Source: Arthrobacter sp. N199823
GTDB taxonomy: Bacteria; Actinomycetota; Actinomycetes; Actinomycetales; Micrococcaceae
Assembly: GCF_002929705.1 (NCBI RefSeq)
Contig: NZ_PJIN01000001.1
Span: 561,244-625,243 of the forward strand
Reading direction: 5' to 3'
Length of the DNA: 64,000 bases
A program made the translations under genes and the position numbers. Of this stretch, positions 35,501 to 44,006 are shown piece by piece. The first letter of the stretch is position 1; the number at the start of each line of letters is the position of its first letter. The notes beneath the pieces are model-generated. The model was given only the letters and a program-made list of their open reading frames with translations. It searched no databases and was not told the DNA's origin.

Positions 35501-38500
35501 TGAACCACCCGCCGGTCACCGAAGACGATTTCATCACCATGCGTCCCGGGCGGAAGGTTTCGCTGGATGTTATGCTCAACGACTCCGATCCTGATGGTGG
35601 CCTGCTGGGCCTGGTCAAGAACGGTTTCAAAGGTCCTGAAGAAATGCTGCCCACAGTCACGGACAAGGGAAAGGTGTTGGTTACCTCACCGCTGGAACCG
35701 GGCACCGCCACCATGATGTACACGGTCGCTGACAAGTTTGGAGCCAAGGCCACCGGCAACATTCGCATGACCGTCACTCCGGAGGCGCCCTTGAAGGCGC
35801 CCATTGCCCGCGATGACCGGGTCACAGTGAAGCAAATGTTGGGCAAAAACACTGTGGACGTTCCGGTTTTGGAGAATGACGCCGATCCTGACGGTGTAAC
35901 TGAGGAACTCAAAGTGGCCGTTGAGTCGGCTCCGGGTACATCGGCGCCCGATGCCTCCGTCACGTCAAAGGGCGCCGTTCGCGTTGTCCTGGCGGCAGGG
36001 GCGCAAATGATCCCATACACCATCACTGATCAGGACGGTCTCAAAGCCACTGCCGTGATCTGGGTTCCAGGCCTGGACAAGCAGTACCCCGTGCTCAAGA
36101 GCCAGAATGTCATCCGCTTGACCGCCGGTGAAAGTGCCGTCATGAAGCTCGCGGACTATGTTCAGGTGCGCGAAGGCCGTAAACCGCGTCTGACCGAGGC
36201 CTCCAAGATCTCGCTTTTGGGCGCTTCCAATGAGGACGTCATTGCGGGCGACGGCTCAGCCATTAACTACGCCGCCGACATCAAGTTCTACGGGCCCGGC
36301 TCCATCACCTTCGAGGTCACTGACGGTTCCGGACCCGATGATCCAGAAGGCCTGAAATCAACGTTGACGGTCATGACACTGGTGGATCCTGCCCCTGTCA
36401 AGGAAAAGCCCGCAGACGACAAGAAGGAAGAGAAAAAGAAGGAAGAGGAAAAGAAGAACACGCCTCCCACCTTCACCGGTTCCATGCTGGATGTTCCGCA
36501 GCAGGAAACTGCCACCCTTGACGTTGGACCCCTGGCCTTTGATATTGATCCTGGCGACAAAGACAAGTTCAAGTACGCCATGGTGGGCGGTGCCCCCGCC
36601 GGCTTCAAGGCAGCGCTGAAGGGCACGGTCTTGACTGTTTCACTCGATGACAACACGAAGGTAGGTGCCGGTGGAACCGTCACGGTGCAGGTTGAGGATG
36701 GCAGCAACGATCCTGTTTCAGCCGAGGTTGTGCTGAAGGCCATTTCCTCCTCCGAGCCGCTGGCCGTGGCAAACGAGGACATTGTCCTGGACGCCCACGC
36801 CGGCCGTGAAGAAGTCATCAAGGTTCTGGACAATGACGTGAACCCGTTCCCGGGCACGCCCCTGGAAGTGGTGGGCACCTCGATCGAGACCAGCAGCGAT
36901 GGCATCACCGTCACTAACAAGAAGGATTCCGTCTCCGTCAACACGGCCGACAATTACAAAGGCACCGTGGTGGTGCGTTACATCATTGCGGACAAGACGA
37001 AGAACGAGGACCGCTACGCCAATGGCCGCATCCGAATCACCGTCAAGGGCCGCCCGGATGCACCAACCAAACCCCAGATTGTGGAAGAGAAGGACGGGGC
37101 TGTTCTGCTGACCTGGGACCCGCCTGCCGACAATGGCGAGCCGATCACCAAGTACACGGTGGCGTGGGCAGGCGGCAGTCAAAACTGTGACACAAACACT
37201 TGCACCATCACCGACCTGACCAACACCACGGCATACAAGTTCACCGTCACTGCCACGAACGACGTCGGCACCTCACCGGCGTCGAAGGCTTCCGTCGCTG
37301 CCACCCCGGACCGTATGCCCGACGCACCGTTGGCGCCGACAACAGTTTTCGGCGACAAATCCGCTGAGGTCAAATGGGTGACACCTGTTGGTGCGTACTC
37401 CGCAGTGACCAAATTCAATGTGGAGATTTCCCCGGCGCCTGCTGGCCAGAACGGCCAGCAGGCCGGTGTTACGGGCAACTCGCTGACGTGGCCCGGGCTG
37501 GAGAACGGTACGGAGTACCAATTCCGGGTGCAGGCCATCAACAAGGCCCCCAACCCTTCCGAGTGGGGAGCGTATTCTGCCTCCGTGATCCCGGCAGGTG
37601 TGCCAGGCGTTCCGGCTGTGCCCACCGTGCAGACCAACCGCGCCGTGGGCTCCAACAGCCAGGTGAGCGTTTCCTGGTCACAGCCGTTTATCAACGGCGA
37701 CCCGATTTCCAAGTACGAGGTGCAGCGGTCGGGCGGCGGGCAAGCTCCTGTTAGTCAGACCGTCACCGGGCTGAGCACCACATTCTCGGTGGGCACCTCC
37801 ACAGAGGGCTACCAGTACCGGGTGCGTGCCACCAACAAGGCAGGGACTACTGCCTGGGGCGGAATGTCGGCTCCGCAACGGGCGTTGGGCAAGATCTCCG
37901 GAGTCCCGCAGGCACCAGGGATCACTTTGGTAGGCACTAACGCAGCTGGCGGGCAGGTCAAGGTCACCTATAACGCTCTGGCTCAGAGTCAGCTCAACGG
38001 CTATGCCTCCTCTGAGGTGCAGTACTGCGTGACCTTGTCCACGGGTGCTGCCGCTTGCGGCGTACAGAGCGGGGTGGTCATGAACTCTCCGAATGGCTCC
38101 AACGTCTACGCCAATGTGTATGCGCAGCCAACTTCCAATGGCAACGACAGGAGCGATTCTTCAGGTGCTTCCGCAACCGTCAACCCGTTCGGTGTCCCGG
38201 GTCAGACGGGCGTCAACGGATCCACTGCGCCTCCTGAGCAGAAGACTGTGAGCTGGAATTGGACCACGCCAGCGGCGAATGGCCGGGCCATCACCCGTTA
38301 CGAAGTCAGCCTCAACAATGCTGGCTGGACCTCGGTGGGTATGAATGGCAGCTACTCCACCGGCACGGCCAACTACAACGATTCCGCCAACCTCAATGTT
38401 CGAGCCTGCAACGAGGGAGGCTGCGGCGCGGCTTCAGGAAACGTGACCTCACGTGCTGGCTCGGCACCGCCGCCGCCCGTGACGCAATGGAATATGACGC

Positions 38501-38781
38501 ACAATGTTGGTTCCAGGACCTGCATGGACGAACTGGGCAGCACCCACTGGGTGGGTGGCACATGCAGTAGCTCCACCTACTGGCTCAACCCCGGCGAAAC
38601 CATCGTCACCAAGTGTTACGTCAACCGAAGCGGTTCCATCCCCGGCAAGTGGTACCGCCAGGACGCTCCAGGGGGAGGAGCCAACGCAGCCAACAACGGC
38701 CTGTTTGCCCGCTGGGACTCCTTCAGTGCCGACCAGCGCAACCAGCCGATTCCGGAATGCCCGCAGCCACATGGCTGGTAA
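32587..38781 (+). CDS. Giant membrane-anchored surface protein with cadherin/Ig-like repeats and fibronectin III modules (copy 2)
   Basis: The 2064-residue paralogue of the preceding giant protein has the same module order throughout: anchor near residues 18-38, N-terminal beta-rich region, Ig/cadherin-like repeats with NDSDPDG turns, Lys/Glu linker (DDKKEEKKKEEEKKN), fibronectin III modules, Pro hinge (APPPPVT) and a Cys-containing tip. Over the first roughly 1900 residues the two are very similar by eye, with long blocks almost identical (for example around FVFRKNRDVVVLNDVNTG). The final 90-110 residues differ: this tip has Cys in RTCMDEL, GTCSS, TKCYV and PECPQ, while copy 1 has an unrelated Cys pattern. 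GGAG precedes ATG 32587. A strong terminator follows, so it is transcribed apart from the MoxR operon. Confidence 0.85.
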   Translation: MALQSLTGRSLRKKDVLGISGTIVLAASLVTGAIVYPGFTTADVELNDGSVWVTNRADGLVGHLNDQSKVLDGGFAATSTTFDVVQDAGNVFMSGDGGSLLNPVNVPMMAMASETNVGGGKASSQGTSIVTLTDSGQGKVWAMGNQEVPGFSDKTTLPILKGLRSAVSVTAPDDTIFTVDAEAGELITTTLNGAGKVASQDRATVEGLAGTKDVQLTVAGGKPVLFSPESGSLFLPGGKSVKVPDSKGALLAQPTDDGNFVALETGTALFTQPLDGGSAMVLQLGTTGKPVAPVIQNGCVHAAWSGANKYVLSCAGAGDVVEIPKASANSEFVFRKNRDVVVLNDVNTGNVWLVNQNMLLVNNWDDLKTDLKKADNAEKESADPNVVSTLPDRTKPNRPPEAAPDSFGVRAGKTTILPVLFNDSDPDGDVLTVEPPAVDPVMGAVQTIYGGTGLQINVPADKKGSGTFDYTVNDGRQGTTKGNVDVRIVPPSENSAPKAMRDSPMVVEQGQTMSQNVLTDWIDPDGDDIFLTGAVSDDESAVIKTTPDGELKYTDDGEEAGMKSMTITVSDGVDSTEKKIKVNVKTAGTVPPVANADFFRAVVNQPIALAPLRNDQDPSGGSLRLASVSKAANTTISKIADNGTVTFTASAPGEVYLEYQVTNGPMSATGLIRVDVVPENTTGLPVAVKDLAMLPAGGSVLVDVLGNDMDPAGGVLVIQSVDVPGGSPVSATIIERNVIKLADVRGLTGSMSIKYTISNGAGSAVGEISIIRIPAPDKWLAPRVEPDTAIVRVGDVVSIPVLANDTDPNGEVLKSPVVVEAPEAKFGKLFTDQNQLRLIAGQTPGKVQGVYKVANSSGQFGSAPVSITVVAADAEHNLPPAPKNLTGRVIAGDQVKIPVTLNGIDPDGDSVELVGIDKAPSLGTAETGNGYIYYTAGGNSSGTDTFSYRVRDRLGAEAIARVDVGVAPPLTMNHPPVTEDDFITMRPGRKVSLDVMLNDSDPDGGLLGLVKNGFKGPEEMLPTVTDKGKVLVTSPLEPGTATMMYTVADKFGAKATGNIRMTVTPEAPLKAPIARDDRVTVKQMLGKNTVDVPVLENDADPDGVTEELKVAVESAPGTSAPDASVTSKGAVRVVLAAGAQMIPYTITDQDGLKATAVIWVPGLDKQYPVLKSQNVIRLTAGESAVMKLADYVQVREGRKPRLTEASKISLLGASNEDVIAGDGSAINYAADIKFYGPGSITFEVTDGSGPDDPEGLKSTLTVMTLVDPAPVKEKPADDKKEEKKKEEEKKNTPPTFTGSMLDVPQQETATLDVGPLAFDIDPGDKDKFKYAMVGGAPAGFKAALKGTVLTVSLDDNTKVGAGGTVTVQVEDGSNDPVSAEVVLKAISSSEPLAVANEDIVLDAHAGREEVIKVLDNDVNPFPGTPLEVVGTSIETSSDGITVTNKKDSVSVNTADNYKGTVVVRYIIADKTKNEDRYANGRIRITVKGRPDAPTKPQIVEEKDGAVLLTWDPPADNGEPITKYTVAWAGGSQNCDTNTCTITDLTNTTAYKFTVTATNDVGTSPASKASVAATPDRMPDAPLAPTTVFGDKSAEVKWVTPVGAYSAVTKFNVEISPAPAGQNGQQAGVTGNSLTWPGLENGTEYQFRVQAINKAPNPSEWGAYSASVIPAGVPGVPAVPTVQTNRAVGSNSQVSVSWSQPFINGDPISKYEVQRSGGGQAPVSQTVTGLSTTFSVGTSTEGYQYRVRATNKAGTTAWGGMSAPQRALGKISGVPQAPGITLVGTNAAGGQVKVTYNALAQSQLNGYASSEVQYCVTLSTGAAACGVQSGVVMNSPNGSNVYANVYAQPTSNGNDRSDSSGASATVNPFGVPGQTGVNGSTAPPEQKTVSWNWTTPAANGRAITRYEVSLNNAGWTSVGMNGSYSTGTANYNDSANLNVRACNEGGCGAASGNVTSRAGSAPPPPVTQWNMTHNVGSRTCMDELGSTHWVGGTCSSSTYWLNPGETIVTKCYVNRSGSIPGKWYRQDAPGGGANAANNGLFARWDSFSADQRNQPIPECPQPHGW

Positions 38782-38827
38782 CGGGCAGTCCGCAGGGACC
38801 CGGCCAGTGGTGATCTGGCAGTAGGCC

Positions 38828-38864
38828 GATGGCGGCACGCACTCACCAGACGCGTGCCGCCGTC
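38828..38864 (+). terminator. Terminator after the second giant gene
   Basis: GGCGGCACGC (38831-38840) and GCGTGCCGCC (38852-38861) are perfect complements around an 11-nt loop, and three more pairs (one G-T wobble) extend the stem outward. The sequence after it is GTCGTTAGTCT. The rest of the 189-nt gap, to 38970, is AT-richer and probably contains the MoxR operon promoter, which I cannot place exactly. Confidence 0.7.
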
Positions 38865-38970
38865 GTTAGTCTCAGCAGCTAATGGCGAGTAACACTAATA
38901 AGTGGATAAACTAATGCAGGTTTTTACTGCAAACAATTTTTGAACCAACACGATCGAAAGAGGATGAACT

Positions 38971-39942
38971 ATGTCCATGACTCCCGAACAGGCCACGTGG
39001 TTTGCAGGAACATTTGAGAAATTAGTGGCCAACGTTGGCCAGGCAATCTTGGGCAAGTCTCAAGTCATCAGCCTGACCTTGGCGGCCATGCTTGCTGAGG
39101 GCCACGTATTGTTCGAGGATGCACCGGGCACGGGAAAGACCATGCTGGCTCGCGCTCTCTCGGCAACGGTCAAGGGCACCAACTCTCGTATCCAGTTCAC
39201 CCCTGACCTGCTGCCTTCCGACGTGACGGGCGTGATGATTTACGATCAAAAAATTCAGGAATTTGAATTCCACAAGGGACCCATCTTCGCCACCATTGTG
39301 CTGGCCGATGAGATCAACCGCGCCTCACCGAAGACCCAGTCGGCTCTGCTGGAAGTCATGGAAGAGTCCCGCGTGACCATGGACGGCATCACCCACGAGA
39401 CGGGCCGGCCGTTTATGGTGCTGGCAACCCAGAACCCCATTGAGCAGGCCGGTACCTACCGCCTCCCCGAAGCCCAGCTGGACCGCTTCCTGGTCAAGAC
39501 CTCCATTGGCTACCCGGACCACGCCTCCACGGTGCAGCTGCTAGCCGGTTCCAGCCAACGCGACCGCACCTCAAGCCTGCAGGCCATCATCACACCGCAG
39601 GCCGTCTCCGAGATGGCGGACTTGGCCGCCACCACGCACGCAGACGCCGCCGTGTTGGAATACATTTCCCGCCTCTGCGAAGAGACACGCAACGCCCCCG
39701 AAACCCGTCTGGGTGTTTCGGTCCGTGGCGCCATTGCCATGGTCCGCATCGCCAAGGTCTGGGCCGCCGCCAAGGGCCGTAACTACGTGCTGCCGGACGA
39801 CATCAAGGAACTGGCTCCCTACGTGTGGACGCACCGCTTTGTCATGGATCCGGAAGCGGAATTTGCCGGTGCCACTCCCGAGGCTGTCCTGGGCCGCGTC
39901 ATGGCCGAGGTCGCCGCACCGCAGCAACGCGGATCGGTCTAG
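38971..39942 (+). CDS. MoxR-family AAA+ ATPase
   Basis: The 323-residue AAA+ protein is of the MoxR family, the chaperone-like partners of VWA/DUF58 proteins. It has Walker A EDAPGTGKTML (Lys56), Walker B ATIVLADEINRASP (Asp113, Glu114), sensor 1 around VLATQNPIEQAGTYRLPEAQLDRF, and the C-terminal lid with sensor 2 near RLGVSVRGA. GAAAGAGGA precedes the start, and ATG 38977 is an alternative start. It opens an operon with a DUF58 protein and a transglutaminase-fold membrane protein. This trio is often found together, and MoxR proteins are thought to help assemble or activate such surface complexes. Confidence 0.92.
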   Translation: MSMTPEQATWFAGTFEKLVANVGQAILGKSQVISLTLAAMLAEGHVLFEDAPGTGKTMLARALSATVKGTNSRIQFTPDLLPSDVTGVMIYDQKIQEFEFHKGPIFATIVLADEINRASPKTQSALLEVMEESRVTMDGITHETGRPFMVLATQNPIEQAGTYRLPEAQLDRFLVKTSIGYPDHASTVQLLAGSSQRDRTSSLQAIITPQAVSEMADLAATTHADAAVLEYISRLCEETRNAPETRLGVSVRGAIAMVRIAKVWAAAKGRNYVLPDDIKELAPYVWTHRFVMDPEAEFAGATPEAVLGRVMAEVAAPQQRGSV

Positions 39943-40048
39943 CTAGCAACCGCAAGCGGCAGTTTTTAGCTGGCCACCGCCGCGGGCCATGCGCCCGGCC
40001 AAGCCACCCAGCAGCACCGCCACACCACAGCCATGACGAAGGTAAACC

Positions 40049-41380
40049 ATGAGCATTAAAGCCAGCGCAGGGAAAGCAGGGGAGTTCCTCTCCCGCCCCT
40101 TCCGACGCGAAGGAACACCGACACGCCTGCACCCTGCATCGCTTACCCGCGAGGCGGGCAAGGTGGCCACCATCTATTTTGGCCCCGCATGGACCGCGGT
40201 GTCCGGCTGGTTCAAACGTTGGATCAGCCCGGCACTGGCCACTGTCAGCACGCTGGGCTGGGTGGTGTTGGCAACAGCCGTGCTGCTGTGGATCCTCGGC
40301 GCGATCTTCGGCTGGCAGGAAGCCAAGGTGGCCGCGCTGCTGGCCGTGGTGTTGATGCTGATTGCCATAGCCTTTGTGCTGGGCACCTCAATGTATGCCG
40401 TCAAGCTCGATCTGGCCCGCACGCGTGTTGCCGTGGGCGACAACGCAGTAGGCAGCATCGCCGTGGCCAACACTTCGCCCCGCCAGGTCCTGCCGGCCGC
40501 CCTGGAACTGCCCGTTGGTCAGGCGACGGCGCTGTTCCACCTGCCGCGCATGGCGCCTAATCAGATCCACGAGGACCTATTCACCATTCCCACCACCCGC
40601 CGTGCCGTGATCACCGTTGGCCCGGTGCGCTCCGTGCGGGCCGATCCGCTGCAACTCTTGCGCCGCCAAATGCTGTGGACGGACCCCACAGACCTGTTTG
40701 TGCACCCCCGCACCACCGCCTTGGACGGCCCTGCCGCCGGATTCCTGCGTGACCTCGAGGGCCTGACCACCCGCGAGCTCTCCAGCTCGGACATTGCCTT
40801 CCACGCCCTACGGGACTACGTCCCCGGGGACGATCGCCGCCATATCCACTGGAAGACCACTGCCCGCACCGGCAAGCTCATGGTGCGTCAGTTTGAGGAA
40901 ACCCGCCGCTCCCACATGGCCGTTGCCCTCTCCATTAACTCCGATGAATACGAGCACAACGACGATTTTGAGTTGGCGATTTCTGCTGCGGCTTCGCTGG
41001 GGAGACAGGCCATCAAGGAAAGTCGCGAGCTCAGCGTCATCACCCAGAAGGGGCCCATCCGTTGTGAGACGGGCAAGAACCTGCTGGATGACATGACTCG
41101 GCTTGAAGGCTTCAACCGACGGGGCAACTCCGTTGACCTGGCCCGCACACTCTCCGACCTGGTCCCCAATGCCTCCGTGGTGTTCTTCGTGGTGGGCTCA
41201 AAGGTGACCCCGGCGCAACTGCGCAGTGCGGCGGCCTCCGTGCCGCCGGGCGTGCGTGCCTTTGCCATCCGATGCTTCACCGGGGCCAATGCGGCCCGGG
41301 CAAACATTGCCGACCTGACAGTCCTTACCTTGGGCGAACTCAGCGATCTGGCAGCAGTTCTCAGAAAGGCCGTCGCTTGA
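40049..41380 (+). CDS. DUF58 membrane protein
   Basis: The 443-residue protein has two hydrophobic segments near residues 66-115 (LGWVVLATAVLLWILGAIFG and AALLAVVLMLIAIAFVLG). A soluble part follows that contains the DUF58 signature GDDRRHIHWKTTARTGKLMVRQFEE near 268-292, and a VWA-like C-terminal region (MAVALSINSDEYEHNDDFELAISAAASL). DUF58 proteins are usually encoded beside MoxR ATPases and are presumed clients. A 106-nt gap after the MoxR gene holds no clear gene. The stop overlaps the TTG start of the next gene. Confidence 0.9.
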   Translation: MSIKASAGKAGEFLSRPFRREGTPTRLHPASLTREAGKVATIYFGPAWTAVSGWFKRWISPALATVSTLGWVVLATAVLLWILGAIFGWQEAKVAALLAVVLMLIAIAFVLGTSMYAVKLDLARTRVAVGDNAVGSIAVANTSPRQVLPAALELPVGQATALFHLPRMAPNQIHEDLFTIPTTRRAVITVGPVRSVRADPLQLLRRQMLWTDPTDLFVHPRTTALDGPAAGFLRDLEGLTTRELSSSDIAFHALRDYVPGDDRRHIHWKTTARTGKLMVRQFEETRRSHMAVALSINSDEYEHNDDFELAISAAASLGRQAIKESRELSVITQKGPIRCETGKNLLDDMTRLEGFNRRGNSVDLARTLSDLVPNASVVFFVVGSKVTPAQLRSAAASVPPGVRAFAIRCFTGANAARANIADLTVLTLGELSDLAAVLRKAVA

Positions 41381-43989
41381 GCGCCCGAAGGAGTGCGGCA
41401 GCACAGCCGCAGGAAAACCAGCCTGGAACCCCCGGGCAAGCCAGCAGCCGTGCCGGACGCCGGGCCCAGCGCGGTGCCGGCGCCGCAGCGCCGAAGGAAA
41501 GAGTGCCGAATGAAAGGGCGCCCAGGCCCGTCCATGTGCGCCAATCCTCGGCGTTCGCAGGCGGCCGTCTCTGGTGGCACTTCATCCTTGACGGTGCCGT
41601 TATCGCGGTCTTGCTCGGCATCGCCATTTTGGGATTCGGCCCCACATTTGGCCACGATCCGGCGTACCTGGTGGCCGGCTTCGGCGCCATTGTGCTGGGT
41701 CTGGGCGTGGCCGCCATGGGTGCCCATTGGCGCCTTGGCCTGATCTCCATGGTGGGTGTGGGCTTCCTGGTCTACATGATCTTTGGCAGCGCCCTGGCCG
41801 CACCTCAGGAGGCACTTCTAGGCTTCCTCCCCAGTGGGGACTCGCTGCGCGGGCTGCTGTTGGGCATCATGCTGTCCTGGAAGCAGTTGCTGACGCTGGC
41901 GCCGCCGGTTGGCACCAGTGTTGATGTCCTGGTGGTTCCCTATCTCTCAGCCTTTGTAGCGGCCATAGTGGCCGGCACCCTGGCCTGGCGGGTACGCAAC
42001 GCTTACTGGGCGCTGGTGCCGGTGGTGGCCCTGTTCATCACGGCTATTCTCTTTGGCACGGCCGAGGTGTTCCTTCCTGTGCTGCGCGGCTCCCTGCTGA
42101 CGGTGGGTGCAATTGTTTGGCTGGCCTACCGCCACGAGCTGCTGCGCCGTGAAATGGCCGGATCCATCTCGGCCAATCAGCAGGTGCAGGACGCCGCAGG
42201 TGCCCGTACCTCACTCTTGCGCCGTATTGGACTAGGTGCCGGGGTCATTCTCGTGGCCAGCGCCGTCACGATGGCCGCAGCCCCGGCTCTGACCCAGTCG
42301 AGCGACCGGGAGGTGCTGCGCGATACCGTGATACCGCCGCCGGATCTGCACGCTCTGCCTTCTCCTCTGACAAAGTTCCGCGACTATGTGAAGAATGAAA
42401 AGGACACCGTCCTGTTCACCGCTGAGAGCTTGCCCAAGAACGGCCGGGTCCGGATTGCGGCCATGGACAACTATGACGGCGTCGTTTTCAACGTGGACCC
42501 CAACTCCTCGGCATCCTTTGCCCCCATTGGAGATCCGAACGCACTTAGCCAGGGCAGCAAGGGTGAGGGATCCGCCGTCGGACTGGTCATTGATGGGTAC
42601 TCAGGCGTGTGGATTCCCAATGTGGCCGTGGCGGGCAGCCTCAGCTACCAGAGCGCCCAAGGTGCCACACCCACCCTGTACCTGAACAAGGAATCCGGAA
42701 CCGCACTGAACCTGGCCGGCGTGACCAAGGGGGATGCCTACTCCATGGACGTTGCGTTCCCGCAGGTGGACGGCAACAAGCTGGCCGGCTCCGACTTTGG
42801 CCGAGTCAATCTGCCCAAGCTGGAAAATGTGCCGCAGGTGGTGGGCACCAAGGCCAATGAGTTTGTTGGCGAGGCGGACACCCCGCTGAAGAAGGTGCAG
42901 GCCTTGGAAGGAGCCTTCCAGCGTGAGGGCAAGTTCAGCAACGGCCTGGAGGGGCAAACCCAGTCCAATTCGGGCCATAGTGCCGCGCGCATCACCAAGA
43001 TGCTTAGCGGCAAGGAAATGGTGGGTGACGACGAACAGTACGCCACGGCCATGGTGCTCATGGCACGCCACCTGGGCATTCCCGCTCGCGTGGTCATGGG
43101 CTTCTATCTGGATGAAAAGGATGCCAACAATGGCGCCTCCACCATCAAGATGAAGGGTGCCGATGTCCACGCCTGGGTAGAGGTGAACTTTGCCGGACTC
43201 GGTTGGGTGCCGTTCAATCCGACGCCGGACAAGGACCATGTGCCGAACCCGCCAGAGCCGCAGAACGCCTCCAAGCCCAAGCCGCAGGTGCTCCAGCCCC
43301 CGCCGCCGCCGCAGGAACCTGCCGATCTGCCGCCGGACAGTGCACCCGATGCGCTGGACACCGACAGTAAGAAGGATAGCCAGGCCGGTATCTGGGGGAC
43401 CATCCTGATGATCGTTGGCGTTGCTGCCATTCCGATCATCATCATTGCCCTGCCTCTGATTTTGATTGTGGTGCTGAAATCGCGTCGCCGTAAGAAGCGC
43501 CATACTACGGGCCTGCCCACGGATCGGGTGGGCGGTGGTTGGTCAGAAGTCATGAGCTTGGCCACTGACCTGGGTGCCAGCGTCAACAGCAGCGGAACCC
43601 GCCGGGAAACGGCTGTTTCGCTCTACAGCGCCTTCCCAACCACGCAAGGCACCACCGCGCTGCTGGCCGAAAAGGCCGATGCAGCCATCTTCGGACCGGG
43701 CCAACCCAGTGAAGAAGATGTCGCCACATACTGGCAACATGTGGAACATTCCGTCCAAGGCATGAGTGGGTCGGTAGGATTCTGGAAAAGGCAACGAGCA
43801 AAGTTCTCACCGCGTTCGTTGCTGGCCGATACAAAGGCCCGCGCCCAAAGCCGCGCCCAAAGCAAAGCCTTGAGCCGGGAGCAGAGCAAGGATTCACCAG
43901 GCGGCCATTGGGCCACCGGGCCGGCGCAGGACCAAGGTGGCGACGGTATCCGTTCCAAGTTGGCGCAGATGATGAAGAAGAAGTCCTAA
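41377..43989 (+). CDS. Transglutaminase-fold membrane protein (TgpA/DUF3488 type) lacking the catalytic Cys
   Basis: The protein has about 870 residues. The start is taken as TTG 41377, overlapping the DUF58 stop (TTGA), with AAAGG seven bases upstream. The N-terminal half has about seven to eight membrane helices, followed by an extracytoplasmic transglutaminase-like domain near residues 480-640, then a Pro-rich linker, one more helix (near 678-700) and a cytoplasmic tail. In active members the nucleophile lies in a G-x-C-E-Q-F/Y-A pattern before the MARHLGIPARVV helix. Here the pattern reads VGDDEQYA, so Asp552 takes the Cys place. The His (DVHAWVEV) and Asp (NPTPD) remain. It is probably a non-catalytic binding or scaffold domain. 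Confidence 0.85.
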   Translation: MSARRSAAAQPQENQPGTPGQASSRAGRRAQRGAGAAAPKERVPNERAPRPVHVRQSSAFAGGRLWWHFILDGAVIAVLLGIAILGFGPTFGHDPAYLVAGFGAIVLGLGVAAMGAHWRLGLISMVGVGFLVYMIFGSALAAPQEALLGFLPSGDSLRGLLLGIMLSWKQLLTLAPPVGTSVDVLVVPYLSAFVAAIVAGTLAWRVRNAYWALVPVVALFITAILFGTAEVFLPVLRGSLLTVGAIVWLAYRHELLRREMAGSISANQQVQDAAGARTSLLRRIGLGAGVILVASAVTMAAAPALTQSSDREVLRDTVIPPPDLHALPSPLTKFRDYVKNEKDTVLFTAESLPKNGRVRIAAMDNYDGVVFNVDPNSSASFAPIGDPNALSQGSKGEGSAVGLVIDGYSGVWIPNVAVAGSLSYQSAQGATPTLYLNKESGTALNLAGVTKGDAYSMDVAFPQVDGNKLAGSDFGRVNLPKLENVPQVVGTKANEFVGEADTPLKKVQALEGAFQREGKFSNGLEGQTQSNSGHSAARITKMLSGKEMVGDDEQYATAMVLMARHLGIPARVVMGFYLDEKDANNGASTIKMKGADVHAWVEVNFAGLGWVPFNPTPDKDHVPNPPEPQNASKPKPQVLQPPPPPQEPADLPPDSAPDALDTDSKKDSQAGIWGTILMIVGVAAIPIIIIALPLILIVVLKSRRRKKRHTTGLPTDRVGGGWSEVMSLATDLGASVNSSGTRRETAVSLYSAFPTTQGTTALLAEKADAAIFGPGQPSEEDVATYWQHVEHSVQGMSGSVGFWKRQRAKFSPRSLLADTKARAQSRAQSKALSREQSKDSPGGHWATGPAQDQGGDGIRSKLAQMMKKKS

Positions 43990-44006
43990 GAAGGGTACGT
44001 AAGGAA

